Assembly: GCA_034926865.1 (NCBI GenBank)
Contig: JAYFQP010000010.1
Location: 38,091 to 102,090 of the forward strand
Source: RGIG1902 sp034926865
GTDB taxonomy: Bacteria; Bacillota; Clostridia; Oscillospirales; Butyricicoccaceae
Length of the DNA: 64,000 nt
Reading direction: 5' to 3'
Part shown: positions 16,218 through 24,993 of the stretch, piece by piece
Numbering within the stretch: the stretch's first letter is position 1
Layout of the letters: each line of letters opens with the position of its first letter
Notes under the pieces: generated by a model
What the model saw: only the letters and a program-made list of their open reading frames with translations
The model's database searches: none
Told to the model about the DNA's origin: nothing
Made by a program: the position numbers and the translations under genes

Positions 16218-17804
16218 CTAAAACTGCGCATAAATAAAGTCTACGACGCCAAAACCGGGGCCGTATGCACCGGCTATAACCACCACCAGGATAGCTGCGA
16301 TATAGATGGCCCATCGAACGGGAAGCGTTCTCCTGCCAATCAGCTCCCGTATACCGATGCCCCGCTCCTGCAGAATACTGACCACAAGAACTATCGCCAC
16401 GCCCCACAGGATGATTTTCAGCTGTTGATATGGTAATCCCTGCTCATTGAAGACCGCCAGAGCCGAACCCTCCATGTTGGATCGGAACATGGAGCAAAAC
16501 ATCGACCAAGCGGTTTTGAGGCTATCCGCCCTGAAGATCAGCATGCCAATATTCACAAGTATAAAGGTTCTGCAAACCTGCAAGACATGGCAGATCATCC
16601 CTTTACGATTGATGTGCAGCAATTCAAAAAGCCGAACAAACAATGGCTCAAACAGCATTCCCAGTGCCATGATGACATAGTAATACAAGCCGTAACAGAT
16701 GTATTTCCAGGCCGCGCCATGCCAGATGCCGTTGCCTAGCCACACTGCAAGCAGGGCAAACAGCGCAGGGATAGTCGCCGCATAATAGCTGTTCAGGCGG
16801 TTACGGCTCTTTCTGCTCAGGGCCTGGAATGGCCGGCTAAGAGAGATTGGATAAAAGATATAATCACGCAGCCACGAGCCCAGGGAAATATGCCATCTGC
16901 GCCAGAAGTCATTGACAGAGGCAGCAAAGAATGGCCGGGCAAAGTTGGGAGCCAGCGTGATGCCGAACAGTTCCGCGCTGCCTCGGGCAATATCTATGCC
17001 GCCAGAGAAATCCATATAGATCTGCAGCGTGTACAGCATCACCGTCATGATGACAACCGATCCGCTGTGAGAGGAGTAGGTGGAAAAGATGTTCCTCACC
17101 ACCGCCGCCAGACGGTCCGCCATGACCACAGATTTGAAGAGGCCCCAAAGAATCGTCTGCGTTCCGAAGCAGAATTTCCGGTAGTCAAAGGCATGTCCCT
17201 CCACCAGCTGGGGGCCCAACTGGCCGTAGCGGGAGATTGGGCCCTCGGTAATAACGGGGAAAAACAGCAGAAACAACAGCAGCTTCGCAAAGTTACGCTG
17301 CGCTTCGCAGACCCCACGGTAAACATCCACCAGATAGCTGACGGCGGAGAGTGTGTAAAACGAAATACCCAGAGGCATCAACAGGTTCAGCAAAGGGATC
17401 TCCACCGGCAGATGCAGGGTTCTAAACAAAAGGTCCAGATTTGCGCTCACAAAATTGAAATATTTAAAGAAAAACAGAATCCCAAATGCAGCTGCCAGAG
17501 ACGCCGTCAGGACATGCCGATTGCGTAATTTCATCCGTTCCTTGAGCTGCTTTTTCTCCTCTTTAGACAACGCTGCCTTCTGCTGCTGATATCGCTTTTC
17601 GCCCCGGTCAATCTCCAACGCACCATAATAGATTATTCCCGCACTCAAAAGCGTCACCAGAATCAGCTGCCTGGAGGCAAACAGATAAAAGGCCACGCTG
17701 GCCCCCAGCAGAACGTTCCACCGCAGCCGCAGCGGAAATACATAGTACAGCAAAACAGTACAGCCCAGAAAGGCTATGACATACAGCCATGAATTGTATT
17801 GCAT
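16218..17804 (-). CDS. MBOAT-family O-acyltransferase (DltB-like)
   Basis: 528 residues, start ATG 17804 after GAGG. A polytopic membrane protein with the MBOAT signature NDFWRRWHISLGSWLRDYIF and the catalytic His362 in GIWHGAAW. Members of the DltB/AlgI group take an acyl group from a cytoplasmic carrier and pass it through a membrane channel to the outside. Residues about 75-110 are a charged, coiled-coil-like cytoplasmic stretch rich in Lys, Glu and Gln. The gene sits between the carrier-protein gene (11 bases) and the DltD-like gene (9 bases), so the four proteins surely act together. Confidence 0.9.
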   Translation of the reverse strand: MQYNSWLYVIAFLGCTVLLYYVFPLRLRWNVLLGASVAFYLFASRQLILVTLLSAGIIYYGALEIDRGEKRYQQQKAALSKEEKKQLKERMKLRNRHVLTASLAAAFGILFFFKYFNFVSANLDLLFRTLHLPVEIPLLNLLMPLGISFYTLSAVSYLVDVYRGVCEAQRNFAKLLLFLLFFPVITEGPISRYGQLGPQLVEGHAFDYRKFCFGTQTILWGLFKSVVMADRLAAVVRNIFSTYSSHSGSVVIMTVMLYTLQIYMDFSGGIDIARGSAELFGITLAPNFARPFFAASVNDFWRRWHISLGSWLRDYIFYPISLSRPFQALSRKSRNRLNSYYAATIPALFALLAVWLGNGIWHGAAWKYICYGLYYYVIMALGMLFEPLFVRLFELLHINRKGMICHVLQVCRTFILVNIGMLIFRADSLKTAWSMFCSMFRSNMEGSALAVFNEQGLPYQQLKIILWGVAIVLVVSILQERGIGIRELIGRRTLPVRWAIYIAAILVVVIAGAYGPGFGVVDFIYAQF

Positions 17805-17815
17805 CCGCTGTGCCT

Positions 17816-18046
17816 CTATTCTTCGTCTATAATCTTCTGTACCATCGCATAAATCGTTTCCGCCGAGCGGAAATTCTCCGGTTTTATGTATGGCAGGGTA
17901 ATTTTAATGTCGAATGCGTCGTTCAGCGCAGAAACCAGCATAATAATCTCCAGAGAAGCCAGAATATGCCCCTCAAAAAGGTTCTTTTCCATCCGATAAT
18001 CTACGCCCGGCTTAATCTCTTCCAGAATTTTAATAACTTCTTCCAT
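17816..18046 (-). CDS. Acyl carrier protein of the dlt-like operon
   Basis: 76 residues, start ATG 18046 after AGGAG. The length and helical pattern fit a DltC-type carrier. The phosphopantetheine serine is Ser31 in the motif ILASLEI. Carrier proteins normally have Asp before this serine (DSL or DSxG); here it is Ala30. The Asp helps recognition by the phosphopantetheinyl transferase, so the swap is unusual. The protein should hold the residue activated by the adjacent ligase as a thioester and present it to the MBOAT protein. Confidence 0.85.
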   Translation of the reverse strand: MEEVIKILEEIKPGVDYRMEKNLFEGHILASLEIIMLVSALNDAFDIKITLPYIKPENFRSAETIYAMVQKIIDEE

Positions 18047-18058
18047 AAAACGGTTCTC

Positions 18059-19558
18059 CTATAGCTCTTCATAATGTGCCTTGAGATAGGCACGATCTAT
18101 TTTTCCGTTGGCATTGTACGGCATCACCTTCAAACGAATCATCTTGCCCGGGAACATATATTCCGGCAACCTTCTGCGGATTTGCTCCGCCACCGCGTCA
18201 GGCTTTGCGTCCCCTTGATAGATGAGAACGATCCGGTCCTTACCGGGGTCGTAAATGCAGACACAGGCACTAACGCCCACCGCCGCGCCAACTCCAGCCT
18301 CAATCTCTCCAAGTTCGATTCGGTATCCCATATGCTTGATCTGAAAGTCCACACGCCCAAGATGGACCAGTTCCCCGTTTTCATTCCAGGCAGCCAGATC
18401 ACCTGTGCGGTATACGGTTTCTGGATAGGCAGTGTTCAGGGGGTTCTGAACAAAAGCTGATCGAGTCCTCTCGGGGTCATTGTAATAGCCGGACGCAAGA
18501 AACGGGCCCTGCACATACATCTCTCCCCGTTCCGCAGGAGCTCCAGTCTCATCCAGCAGAAACACCCGACAGTTGTCGCAAGCTCGTCCGATTGGCAGGG
18601 GTTCCTCATCGGCAAAGGGATGATCGACTTCGTAATAGGTGCAGATATCCGTCGTCTCCGTGGGCCCAAACAGGTTCGCGTACCGGGCATTTGGCAGATG
18701 GGAACGCCAGTAATTGAGCTGCTTGTTTGGCATAGCCTCTCCCGCAAACAGGATTGTCTTCAGATGCTCAGGTTTGGCATACGTAAACGTGTCCCAGTTA
18801 GCCACGATGCAAAGCGCCGAAGGAACCCAGTAAATGGTGTTCACCTGAAAGCGGTTAAGGTACTCTACCAGCATCATGGGGAAAGAGAACATCTTCTTGG
18901 GGATGATCTGCAGCCTTGCCCCGGTTCTAAGGGCACTGTACAGGTCTGTTACGGACATGCTGAAATAAAACGGAGTCTGGCTTCCGAATACTGTGGTCTC
19001 CCTGATGGCGAAGGTATCGATGGCCCACTGAGAATATGCAATCACTGCCCGGTGGCTGACCACAGTCCCCTTGGGCGATCCCGTGGAACCGGAGGTGTAC
19101 AGCGCGTACAGAGGATCCGTCTCCACCATACCAGCCCGGACGGCTTTTAAAAGCTCCTCCGTGACGGGATGAACCGCAGCTTCCTCAAACGGGATAATCT
19201 CTCCGTCAAAGCGAAAGCCCTCTGCCTGCTCCCTATGCGCTGCATCGGTGATTACTGCAACGGGGTGCAGCGTTTCAAAGATCCGGTTGATCCGTTCGGT
19301 GGGCATCAGGGTGTCCAGAACCACATAGAAGTTACCACTGTACACAACTCCGAAAAACGCGGCTACACAGTCCGGAGTCTTGTCCATAAGAACCGCCACA
19401 GGTTTCCGTTCTCTTCCGGGTGCACACACACGGCTGCCGATTCGCTTAGCAAGGAGAAGAAACTCACGATATGAATAGGCGGTTGTCTCATCCGCCAGAG
19501 CAATTCTGTCGGGGAAGCGTTCACCTGTTCTCTCGATATAGGATAAAATGTTCTTCAA
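18059..19558 (-). CDS. DltA-like adenylating ligase (carrier-protein loading)
   Basis: 499 residues from a TTG start at 19558, nine bases after AAGGAGG. This start puts the first helix (LKNILSYIE) where DltA proteins begin; the longer ATG start at 19618 would place the ribosome binding site inside the gene. ANL-superfamily motifs are present: A3 YTSGSTGSPKG (about residue 155), A5 NLFGPTETT, A7 YRTGDLA, A8 YRIELGEIE, and the C-terminal lysine in NANGKIDR. It should adenylate a carboxylic or amino acid and load it onto the carrier protein encoded 12 bases downstream. In DltA the segment FCGE carries a cysteine linked to D-alanine selectivity; here the segment is FAGE with Ala272, so the substrate may not be D-alanine. 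Confidence 0.88.
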   Translation of the reverse strand: MKNILSYIERTGERFPDRIALADETTAYSYREFLLLAKRIGSRVCAPGRERKPVAVLMDKTPDCVAAFFGVVYSGNFYVVLDTLMPTERINRIFETLHPVAVITDAAHREQAEGFRFDGEIIPFEEAAVHPVTEELLKAVRAGMVETDPLYALYTSGSTGSPKGTVVSHRAVIAYSQWAIDTFAIRETTVFGSQTPFYFSMSVTDLYSALRTGARLQIIPKKMFSFPMMLVEYLNRFQVNTIYWVPSALCIVANWDTFTYAKPEHLKTILFAGEAMPNKQLNYWRSHLPNARYANLFGPTETTDICTYYEVDHPFADEEPLPIGRACDNCRVFLLDETGAPAERGEMYVQGPFLASGYYNDPERTRSAFVQNPLNTAYPETVYRTGDLAAWNENGELVHLGRVDFQIKHMGYRIELGEIEAGVGAAVGVSACVCIYDPGKDRIVLIYQGDAKPDAVAEQIRRRLPEYMFPGKMIRLKVMPYNANGKIDRAYLKAHYEEL

Positions 19559-19636
19559 AAGGCCGACCTCCTTTGTCCAATAAGCGGGAGCCGTATCTGG
19601 CTTTCGCATTTCGCACACTCTGTTGTATAGTTTTTA

Positions 19637-19645
19637 ATTATAACA
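19637..19645 (-). promoter_or_regulatory. Extended -10 promoter of the dlt-like operon
   Basis: The minus strand reads TGT followed by a perfect TATAAT (19642-19637), an extended -10 element. The -35 region is weak and AT-rich. It lies about 80 bases before the TTG start of the ligase gene. Confidence 0.6.
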
Positions 19646-19774
19646 CAGCAGTTCAAAAAAATTAATATAATTGTATGAATTTTTTAGATATTTTTAGGCA
19701 TACGGAAGCACTGGATCCTTAATTTTTTATAAACATTTGATTTTTACTGTTATTTACAGTTTTTTCAGAATCTA

Positions 19775-20008
19775 TCACTCTATTCTTGTTTGTTTCAAAA
19801 TTTGAATAGTGTTCAGCTTCCATTCTTCAAAATTTTTGTATTTATAGTTTTGTATAACTGCATCTGCGGTCCAAATTATACGGGGTTTCCACAGGTGCTT
19901 AAGCTCTCCTGATCCCTTCAGAAGCAGGCATTTTATAAGACGCAATATTTCTTTATTTTGTTTCCGCATCCTGGAATGCATATGCTTGATATGTTCCACT
20001 CTTGGCAT
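19775..20008 (-). CDS. Small ORF of unknown function near element border
   Basis: 77 codons, basic, with several Lys/Arg-rich helices. I do not recognise it. The ATG lacks a Shine-Dalgarno sequence, and the frame sits just downstream of a hairpin at 20050-20078, so it may be a remnant of the mobile element. The flanking 19646-19774 stretch is AT-rich with no other gene. Confidence 0.25.
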   Translation of the reverse strand: MPRVEHIKHMHSRMRKQNKEILRLIKCLLLKGSGELKHLWKPRIIWTADAVIQNYKYKNFEEWKLNTIQILKQTRIE

Positions 20009-20049
20009 CGGGAGGCTGAAAAACTAAAGCATTGCACTATACAACAAAA

Positions 20050-20078
20050 AGCCAACTGACACTCAGAATCAGTTAGCT
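20050..20078 (-). terminator. Hairpin with minus-strand T-run
   Basis: A 10-bp stem (one G-U pair; 20050-20059 with 20069-20078) is followed on the minus strand by TTTTTG. It probably ends minus-strand transcription from the small operon at 20224-20729. The stretch between (20079-20223) shows no gene. Confidence 0.6.
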
Positions 20079-20223
20079 CTTTTCGTATAAATAATGCCAC
20101 TATTGTTGCCAAAACGTTGCCACCGCTAAAATAATCAGATTAAATACATGGCATTCATGCGGCTTTCTGGATTAAGTCTGATGAACAAACATCAATCCTA
20201 CATGGTAAAGGCACTTATTACTC

Positions 20224-20433
20224 TTACTCATAAATAATTTTAAAACCTGTGTTCTCAATGCAATTTTTTATGTCAGCTTCTGTAGCCGGAGCGTTGTATT
20301 TAATATCAAGCGTGCCCGTCGCTAAATTGACGCCAACCTCGCTTACTCCCTCGATCTTGTTTAGTGAATTCTTTATTTGGGTCTTTTGTTCTTTATTCTG
20401 TATACCTGATACATTGCAAAGCATCTGGTTCAT
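20224..20433 (-). CDS. HMA-fold (heavy-metal-associated-like) protein without CxxC
   Basis: 69 residues, start ATG 20433, with AAGGAG upstream and only one base after the previous stop. The betaalphabeta pattern (VSGIQ, helix IKNSLNKIEGV, strand VGVNLATGTLDIKY, helix ADIKNCIENTGF) matches the copper-chaperone/HMA fold. The usual metal-binding GMTCxxC loop is replaced by GIQNKEQ; only Cys6 and a late Cys remain. It therefore probably does not bind copper like CopZ. Role unknown. Confidence 0.7.
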   Translation of the reverse strand: MNQMLCNVSGIQNKEQKTQIKNSLNKIEGVSEVGVNLATGTLDIKYNAPATEADIKNCIENTGFKIIYE

Positions 20434-20434
20434 G

Positions 20435-20587
20435 CTAATCTTTCACTCCTTTCTCATGCTCACTAGAATGTAAGCCTATCTTCATGCCGTTTATAATACC
20501 AACATCCGAATTTTCTTTTGGTTTCATCTTTCTAAGTTCCGGATTGCTTTTGGGCCTGTCTTTTGTTCGGTTTTTATTATTTTTCAT
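20435..20587 (-). CDS. Small basic protein of unknown function
   Basis: 50 codons, start ATG 20587 with GAGAGG ten bases upstream. Rich in Lys, Asn and Pro in the first half. Not recognised. The stop is one base before the HMA-fold gene, which suggests translational coupling. Confidence 0.45.
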   Translation of the reverse strand: MKNNKNRTKDRPKSNPELRKMKPKENSDVGIINGMKIGLHSSEHEKGVKD

Positions 20588-20615
20588 TGTGATTTTACCT
20601 CTCTAGAGAAATCCT

Positions 20616-20729
20616 TTATTGTGCGTTTCCCATAGAGATATCTCCGTTTTTCTTTTTTACTTGCCGTGACTTATGCTTAGCGTTATTCGGTGTAGATGGA
20701 AGTTGCTTTTCTGTTGATTCCTTTTTCAC
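20616..20729 (-). CDS. Very small basic protein of unknown function
   Basis: 37 codons, start GTG 20729 with GAGGAG eight bases upstream. Nearly one quarter of residues are lysine. The good ribosome binding site and the short 28-base gap to the next small gene support a real three-gene operon, but the size makes this uncertain. Confidence 0.4.
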   Translation of the reverse strand: MKKESTEKQLPSTPNNAKHKSRQVKKKNGDISMGNAQ

Positions 20730-21168
20730 AAGAATGCTCCTCTATCGTTTTAATATAAAATTCGGTGGCTTAACTTAAATCCTGAACAGATATAGTAGAT
20801 AGGTATGCAATGACAATATGCTATCTCAGGCATTACTATTATTTGTGTGAAGGATTGTTTTATTCTCACATCCTTAGCGGACTCCAACAAGCATAGTGAA
20901 GTAGCTAATCGAATACAAGCTCTTGCACTTAAATGTTAATTTTAAAGATGCTATTAATTGAGCCAAATTTTAAAAAATAGTACGATTATAGTACGCATAA
21001 ATATAAAAAAAGCCCATAACCCGTCAATTACTTTTGTATTGCTCATTTTTCCATTTCTATTTTTATTGTTCTTATTAACTTTTATTTGCAGGATTCATGA
21101 AAAAAGCAATGCGGTTATTATATGGGCCATACCTAAATATTCTACTTGGATAGACGTAGTAACCTTTA
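20730..21168. other. AT-rich stretch with an integrase tail remnant
   Basis: No intact gene seen. At about 20954-21000 the plus strand, read as MLLIEPNFKK-stop-YDYSTHKYKK, resembles the end of the broken integrase at 24899 (QLESFQKCYDFATHK). This suggests the 3' tail of a second, largely lost integrase. The rest is AT-rich without recognisable signals. Confidence 0.4.
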
Positions 21169-21540
21169 TCATCCGCGCCGCTTAAATTGCCATTCACATA
21201 TGCTTGATTCAATCATGCCAACAGGAAATATTACAGCTATATGGATAAATGCTAGTTTTGATAATAATTCATTGATATCATTTGAAACTACAGCTATCAC
21301 TTCAGGTGGAATTACCTTGGATATGACAAAAAGTGCTAACATGATGTACAAATATATCTGAGACACTACCGAAATAATGCTAATTTTATTTTCCTTAAAA
21401 GAAAATATAAGCAGTAAACGCCTACATTTATCTGATACATTTACACCAATATAGCTTTTATTTTCCGCCATATATTTAACTCCACCGCACATTGCTATGA
21501 AATAAGCCAAGAAATAAACAGGATCACTTATCTCAATCAC
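21169..21540 (-). CDS. Small membrane protein of the decayed element
   Basis: 123 codons from GTG 21540. Three to four hydrophobic segments (start, middle VSQIYLYIMLALFVISKVI, and LAFIHIAVIFPVGMI). Not recognised. The GTG overlaps the TGA that ends the upstream remnant, and GAGGAG lies directly before it, so it was probably translated by coupling. Unlike its neighbour it has no interruptions, so it may still be functional. Confidence 0.45.
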   Translation of the reverse strand: MIEISDPVYFLAYFIAMCGGVKYMAENKSYIGVNVSDKCRRLLLIFSFKENKISIISVVSQIYLYIMLALFVISKVIPPEVIAVVSNDINELLSKLAFIHIAVIFPVGMIESSICEWQFKRRG

Positions 21541-23844
21541 TCCTCATACATTACTTTAACTACATTATCAGTAACAATTATTTGCGTTGCAACACTTCTA
21601 GTCAATCCTTTAAAAAGTGCCTTTCTGTGCATGTTATTTACATCGATATCCAGCGGCTCCGGCTCATATTTCTCCTCGATATTAAGCGCCGCTTCATCCC
21701 CATAGCGTTAAATATATCTTTCGAAATAGAAAACTGCTTTTTCCCGCCGCTCTCCGGAGTTAATACATCTCTTCGATCAGCCCCTGCAATAAAGGATGCC
21801 CACGCTGACCTGACAGCATCATAGTCGCTGAACATGTTTGACAGCCACCCATTATTTTCCTCGTCATGAATGTATCCAGCAATGTGGGCTACAAATTCCT
21901 CCCAAAAAAGTTTGGCTTCACCTAAGTTTTCTAGATCTGGGGCTTTGCCGCCGAAATACTCTTACCTTTCACAGCCTCTTCAAAGCTTTGTCCTCTCTTT
22001 GTAAGCGCAAAGTAATGGAACGCCTCATGCCCGGCCACCTCCCGTCCCCGGACGGAAAGGTCACTTGACTAACCGCTTCCCTCTGAACAGTAGCGGCTCC
22101 GGCTGTTCATTCTGTAGAAAGCACTTTCCCGTTTGCATACACCTCTACATTGCCTTTAAAAACAAAGTGTGGAATGCCTAGTACCTCCAGCTCTTTTTCA
22201 GCCTCAAGAGCGTTTATTGTGTAATCCTCTACTTTAACGGCTGTATATCTGTATCCGCTTCCTTTTTTTCTTTCAGAGTTTTTATACGTTTGGCCTCTTT
22301 CTGCTGCTTCTCTAATAAAGCGACGTTGGCCATCATCCTGTCCCATTCCTCCGTCGGCATCGCCTGCAAAGGAACCCTCTCGTAACTGGAACTCCGCAGC
22401 ACCCCTATTATATCCTCCGTAGCCATTTCCCTGCCCCTCCTTCATGTTTGTGTTTATTCTATCACGAGGGTTTACTCCATGCAAAGGCATGTTTTCCAGC
22501 TCTTCCGAAGCTGAAATATTTTTATCCGGGCCATCTTTGACATTTTTTGAAAAACTGAGTAAACTGTTTATGGAACCTTGCGCAGTCGTTCTGTCGCTTA
22601 TTCTTTGATTAGATGTAGAGGCTGTCTGCGCTTGGTTCTTTTCAAAGGTATTTGCCCCTTGGTTAGCACCATCTTTTAAAACAATCCCGCCAAGCTCCGC
22701 CAGCGTCTTCCCTGTAATATTGACATGGTCTCCTGCATATACTATAATACCGATAGAGCCGTATTGTGGCTGGTGTGACGGGAATTGTACCCTGAGCGAC
22801 CTCAGCCAGATATTGGCTCTATCTTTATTTTTATCAAGATACAGGATTTCAGCGTTTTCAAGCAGGTTACGTATGTTGCCTGCTTTTCTGCTGTAAGCGC
22901 TTGTCAAGAGGGAAAATTCAGCTTCCATACTGCCGCTGGACTTGGGTGTAAGCTGCAACGCAGCCATCACCCGCGTTGTCGGCAGTAAGATCTCCGAACA
23001 AAACAATGCTATCAGGCTGCGTCAGGGATTTCATAACAATTACAGGATTCTCTAAGATCTCTTCATCTGTTTGGTCATACCATTGCTGAACCGCATCGGC
23101 AAAGCCTTCATTGATGGAGTATTGCTTTTTGCTTTCCTCGTTGACATTTTTTGAAAACTGCGTATACTATCTTTAGAGACTTGTGCAGTGCTTCTGGCAG
23201 CTCCCGGCGACGGGTTCGTGCTTATTGCTGCGCCGGTCTCTTTTTTGTAAAAGATGTTGGCTGCATATTTGCTTTGATTTCTTGTGAAGATTTGGATATA
23301 CTATTATTGAAGTTTGGCATAGTGCTTCTTCCGGCTCCCGGTGACGGGTTCACGGATATCGCTGTGTCAGACTTCTTCTTTTCCTGAATACTCGTTAGCG
23401 TAAGATTCAAAATATCATACAACAATAATTTATTATTGGCTCTTTTTACCACTACCACCTAAGACACATATTCATTATTGCCAATTTGAAGCAAAACCTT
23501 TCCTGTGGCGAACTGCTCAATATTGTCCTTTCTTGATTACCTAAGCGCTTCATTCACATAATCTGTTGAAGCTTAAGAATTTAATCCGAGCTATTTGCAG
23601 CCCTAAGTCATTTCTGCACGCTCTGTTTATCGATCTCTATGACATTGTTCTCCAAGGTAATGCCGTTGAGGAACTTTTGTTTTAGATTCTGTTTTACTAC
23701 TGTTACCCAGTCTTCTTCCTGTAGTCCGACAAGAATATCCCTTTCAACTGTGACAAAGTGACGATTATCCGTGGTGCAGCCAATACTATTGTCTGTATCA
23801 AAGATGAAAGACGGTAAGCGCTGGTATGTGTTTGTCAGATACAA
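21537..23844 (-). pseudogene. Shredded polyvalent protein of a phage or conjugative element
   Basis: Consecutive minus-strand fragments in changing frames appear to be one large protein. Fragments: 23844-23608 (with EEDWVTVVKQNL); 23510-23222 (QFATGKVLLQIGNNEYVS, an in-frame TAG, then VVVVKRANNKLLLYDIL); about 23140-22107 (QYSINEGF, ILENPVIVMKS, VLFGDL, a frameshift near 22970, then SSAY-like, NAEILYLDKNK and YGSIG); and about 22035-21537 (GHEAFHYFALTKRG, a frameshift, LGEAKLFWEEFVAHIAGYI, another frameshift, end). The YSI...ILENP...VLFG...EILY...YGSIG series is familiar from toxin/nuclease-like modules of large polyvalent proteins in Firmicutes elements; I place it there from memory. HEAFH plus a downstream Glu suggests a zinc metallopeptidase module. 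About 40 residues seem deleted after QYSINEGFADAVQQW. Confidence 0.6.
22538..23360. repeat. Three divergent copies of a short coding repeat
   Basis: The motif beginning (plus strand) TTGACATTTTTTGAAAA and continuing to a (G/C)CAGT(G/C)(G/C)TTCT segment occurs near 22548 and 23140, with a third, more divergent copy near 23285-23345. On the minus strand it encodes FSKNV-type linker peptides. It supports linker duplication inside the element protein. Confidence 0.4.
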
Positions 23845-24899
23845 AGACTGGACAGGCGAAATAAAACAGCATAAAAAAGAAGGTTTTGATAGAAGGGCTG
23901 ACGCAAAAAATTACGAAAAACATTTTCTTGAGCAACGCCAAGGCTCTGCCGATATGTCTATCAACTCCCTTTATAAACTCTATATGGAAGATTGCAAAAC
24001 GCACCTAAAGCCGACAACTTATTCAAATAAAGACTTCTTGTTTCAAAAACATGTTATTCCGTATCTTGGAAAACTTCAAGCTTGCAAAGTAAGCCCCGCA
24101 AATATTCGCAAGTGGCAAAATACTCTTCTATCTATAAAGCGAGAGGATACAGGCTAACCGTAAGCACAGACATATCTAAAAACTGTTAATAATCAAGTCT
24201 CTGCTATGTTCAATTATGGCGTGAAATATTATGGTCTAAAAAGTAACCCGTGCCGGCAGACGGGGGCAATGGGTAAAAAATCTGCTGATATTATGCAGTT
24301 TTGGACTGTTGAAGAATTCAATACCTTTCTGGCTACTGTATCAGATAAACCTTCATCTGTCGTAATGTTCTATCTTCTTTTTTGGACAGGAATGTGTTCG
24401 GGCGAGCTTCTTGCTTTAACTCCGGCTGATCTTAATTTTACTGAATGCACTGTCAACATCACAAAAAACTTTGCCAGGCATTCGGGCGAGGATCTCATTC
24501 TTGAACCTAAAACACCAAAAAGCCGTCGAACTATTCTTATGCCGCAAACATTAACTTCTTTGGTAAAAGAATATATCTCCATGCTATACGATGTAAAAAC
24601 AAATGACCGCATTTTTTCTGGCAGTAACAAATACACTTTATTGCACGAAATTGAGCGAGGCTGTAAGGTTTCCGGAGTAAAGCGTATCAGAGTTCATGAT
24701 TTAAGGCATTCTCACGCATCTCTTCTGATTGAGCTGGGATACTCCCCGCTTCTTATTGCTGAACCGTCTGGGGTATGAGAACATAGAAACTACGCTTCAA
24801 ACTTACTCTCATCTTTACCCAAATAAGCAGAGGCAGCTTGTTGCACAACTTGAGTCTTTTCAAAAGTGCTACGATTTTGCTACGCATAAAATAACGTAG
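23771..24899 (+). pseudogene. Tyrosine recombinase (integrase), inactivated
   Basis: The frame starts with a typical integrase N-terminal AP2-like domain (MKDGKRWYVFVRYKDW), a SAM-like core-binding domain (SINSLYKLYMEDC), and a catalytic domain with HDLRHSHASLL and, after a frame change, LGYENIETTLQTYSHLYP. Damage: in-frame TAA codons at 24155 and 24161; a single extra C near 24764 shifts the frame before the last helix; and the first catalytic arginine (normally TGxRxGE) is Cys, codon 24395-24397. Once an element integrase; now non-functional. It ends 95 bases from the guaA stop, facing it. Confidence 0.85.
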
Positions 24900-24914
24900 C
24901 AAATATTTTTAACA

Positions 24915-24949
24915 AAAACAGCCGTAAAACAATGTTTTACGGCTGTTTT
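24915..24949. terminator. Bidirectional terminator between integrase remnant and guaA
   Basis: A perfect 16-bp inverted repeat (24915-24930 with 24934-24949) has a 3-base loop and A/T arms on both sides. It serves the convergent genes. Confidence 0.88.
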
Positions 24950-24993
24950 CCCATAAAATTATAACTATTTTCGGCAATACTATATATGTGCCA

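Noticed and set aside
20091..20102. TGCCACTATT near 20093 as left attachment site, matching the bases beside the guaA stop
   Set aside because: Only about 10 bases match and they do not cover the GAGTGGGAATA core, so chance is likely.
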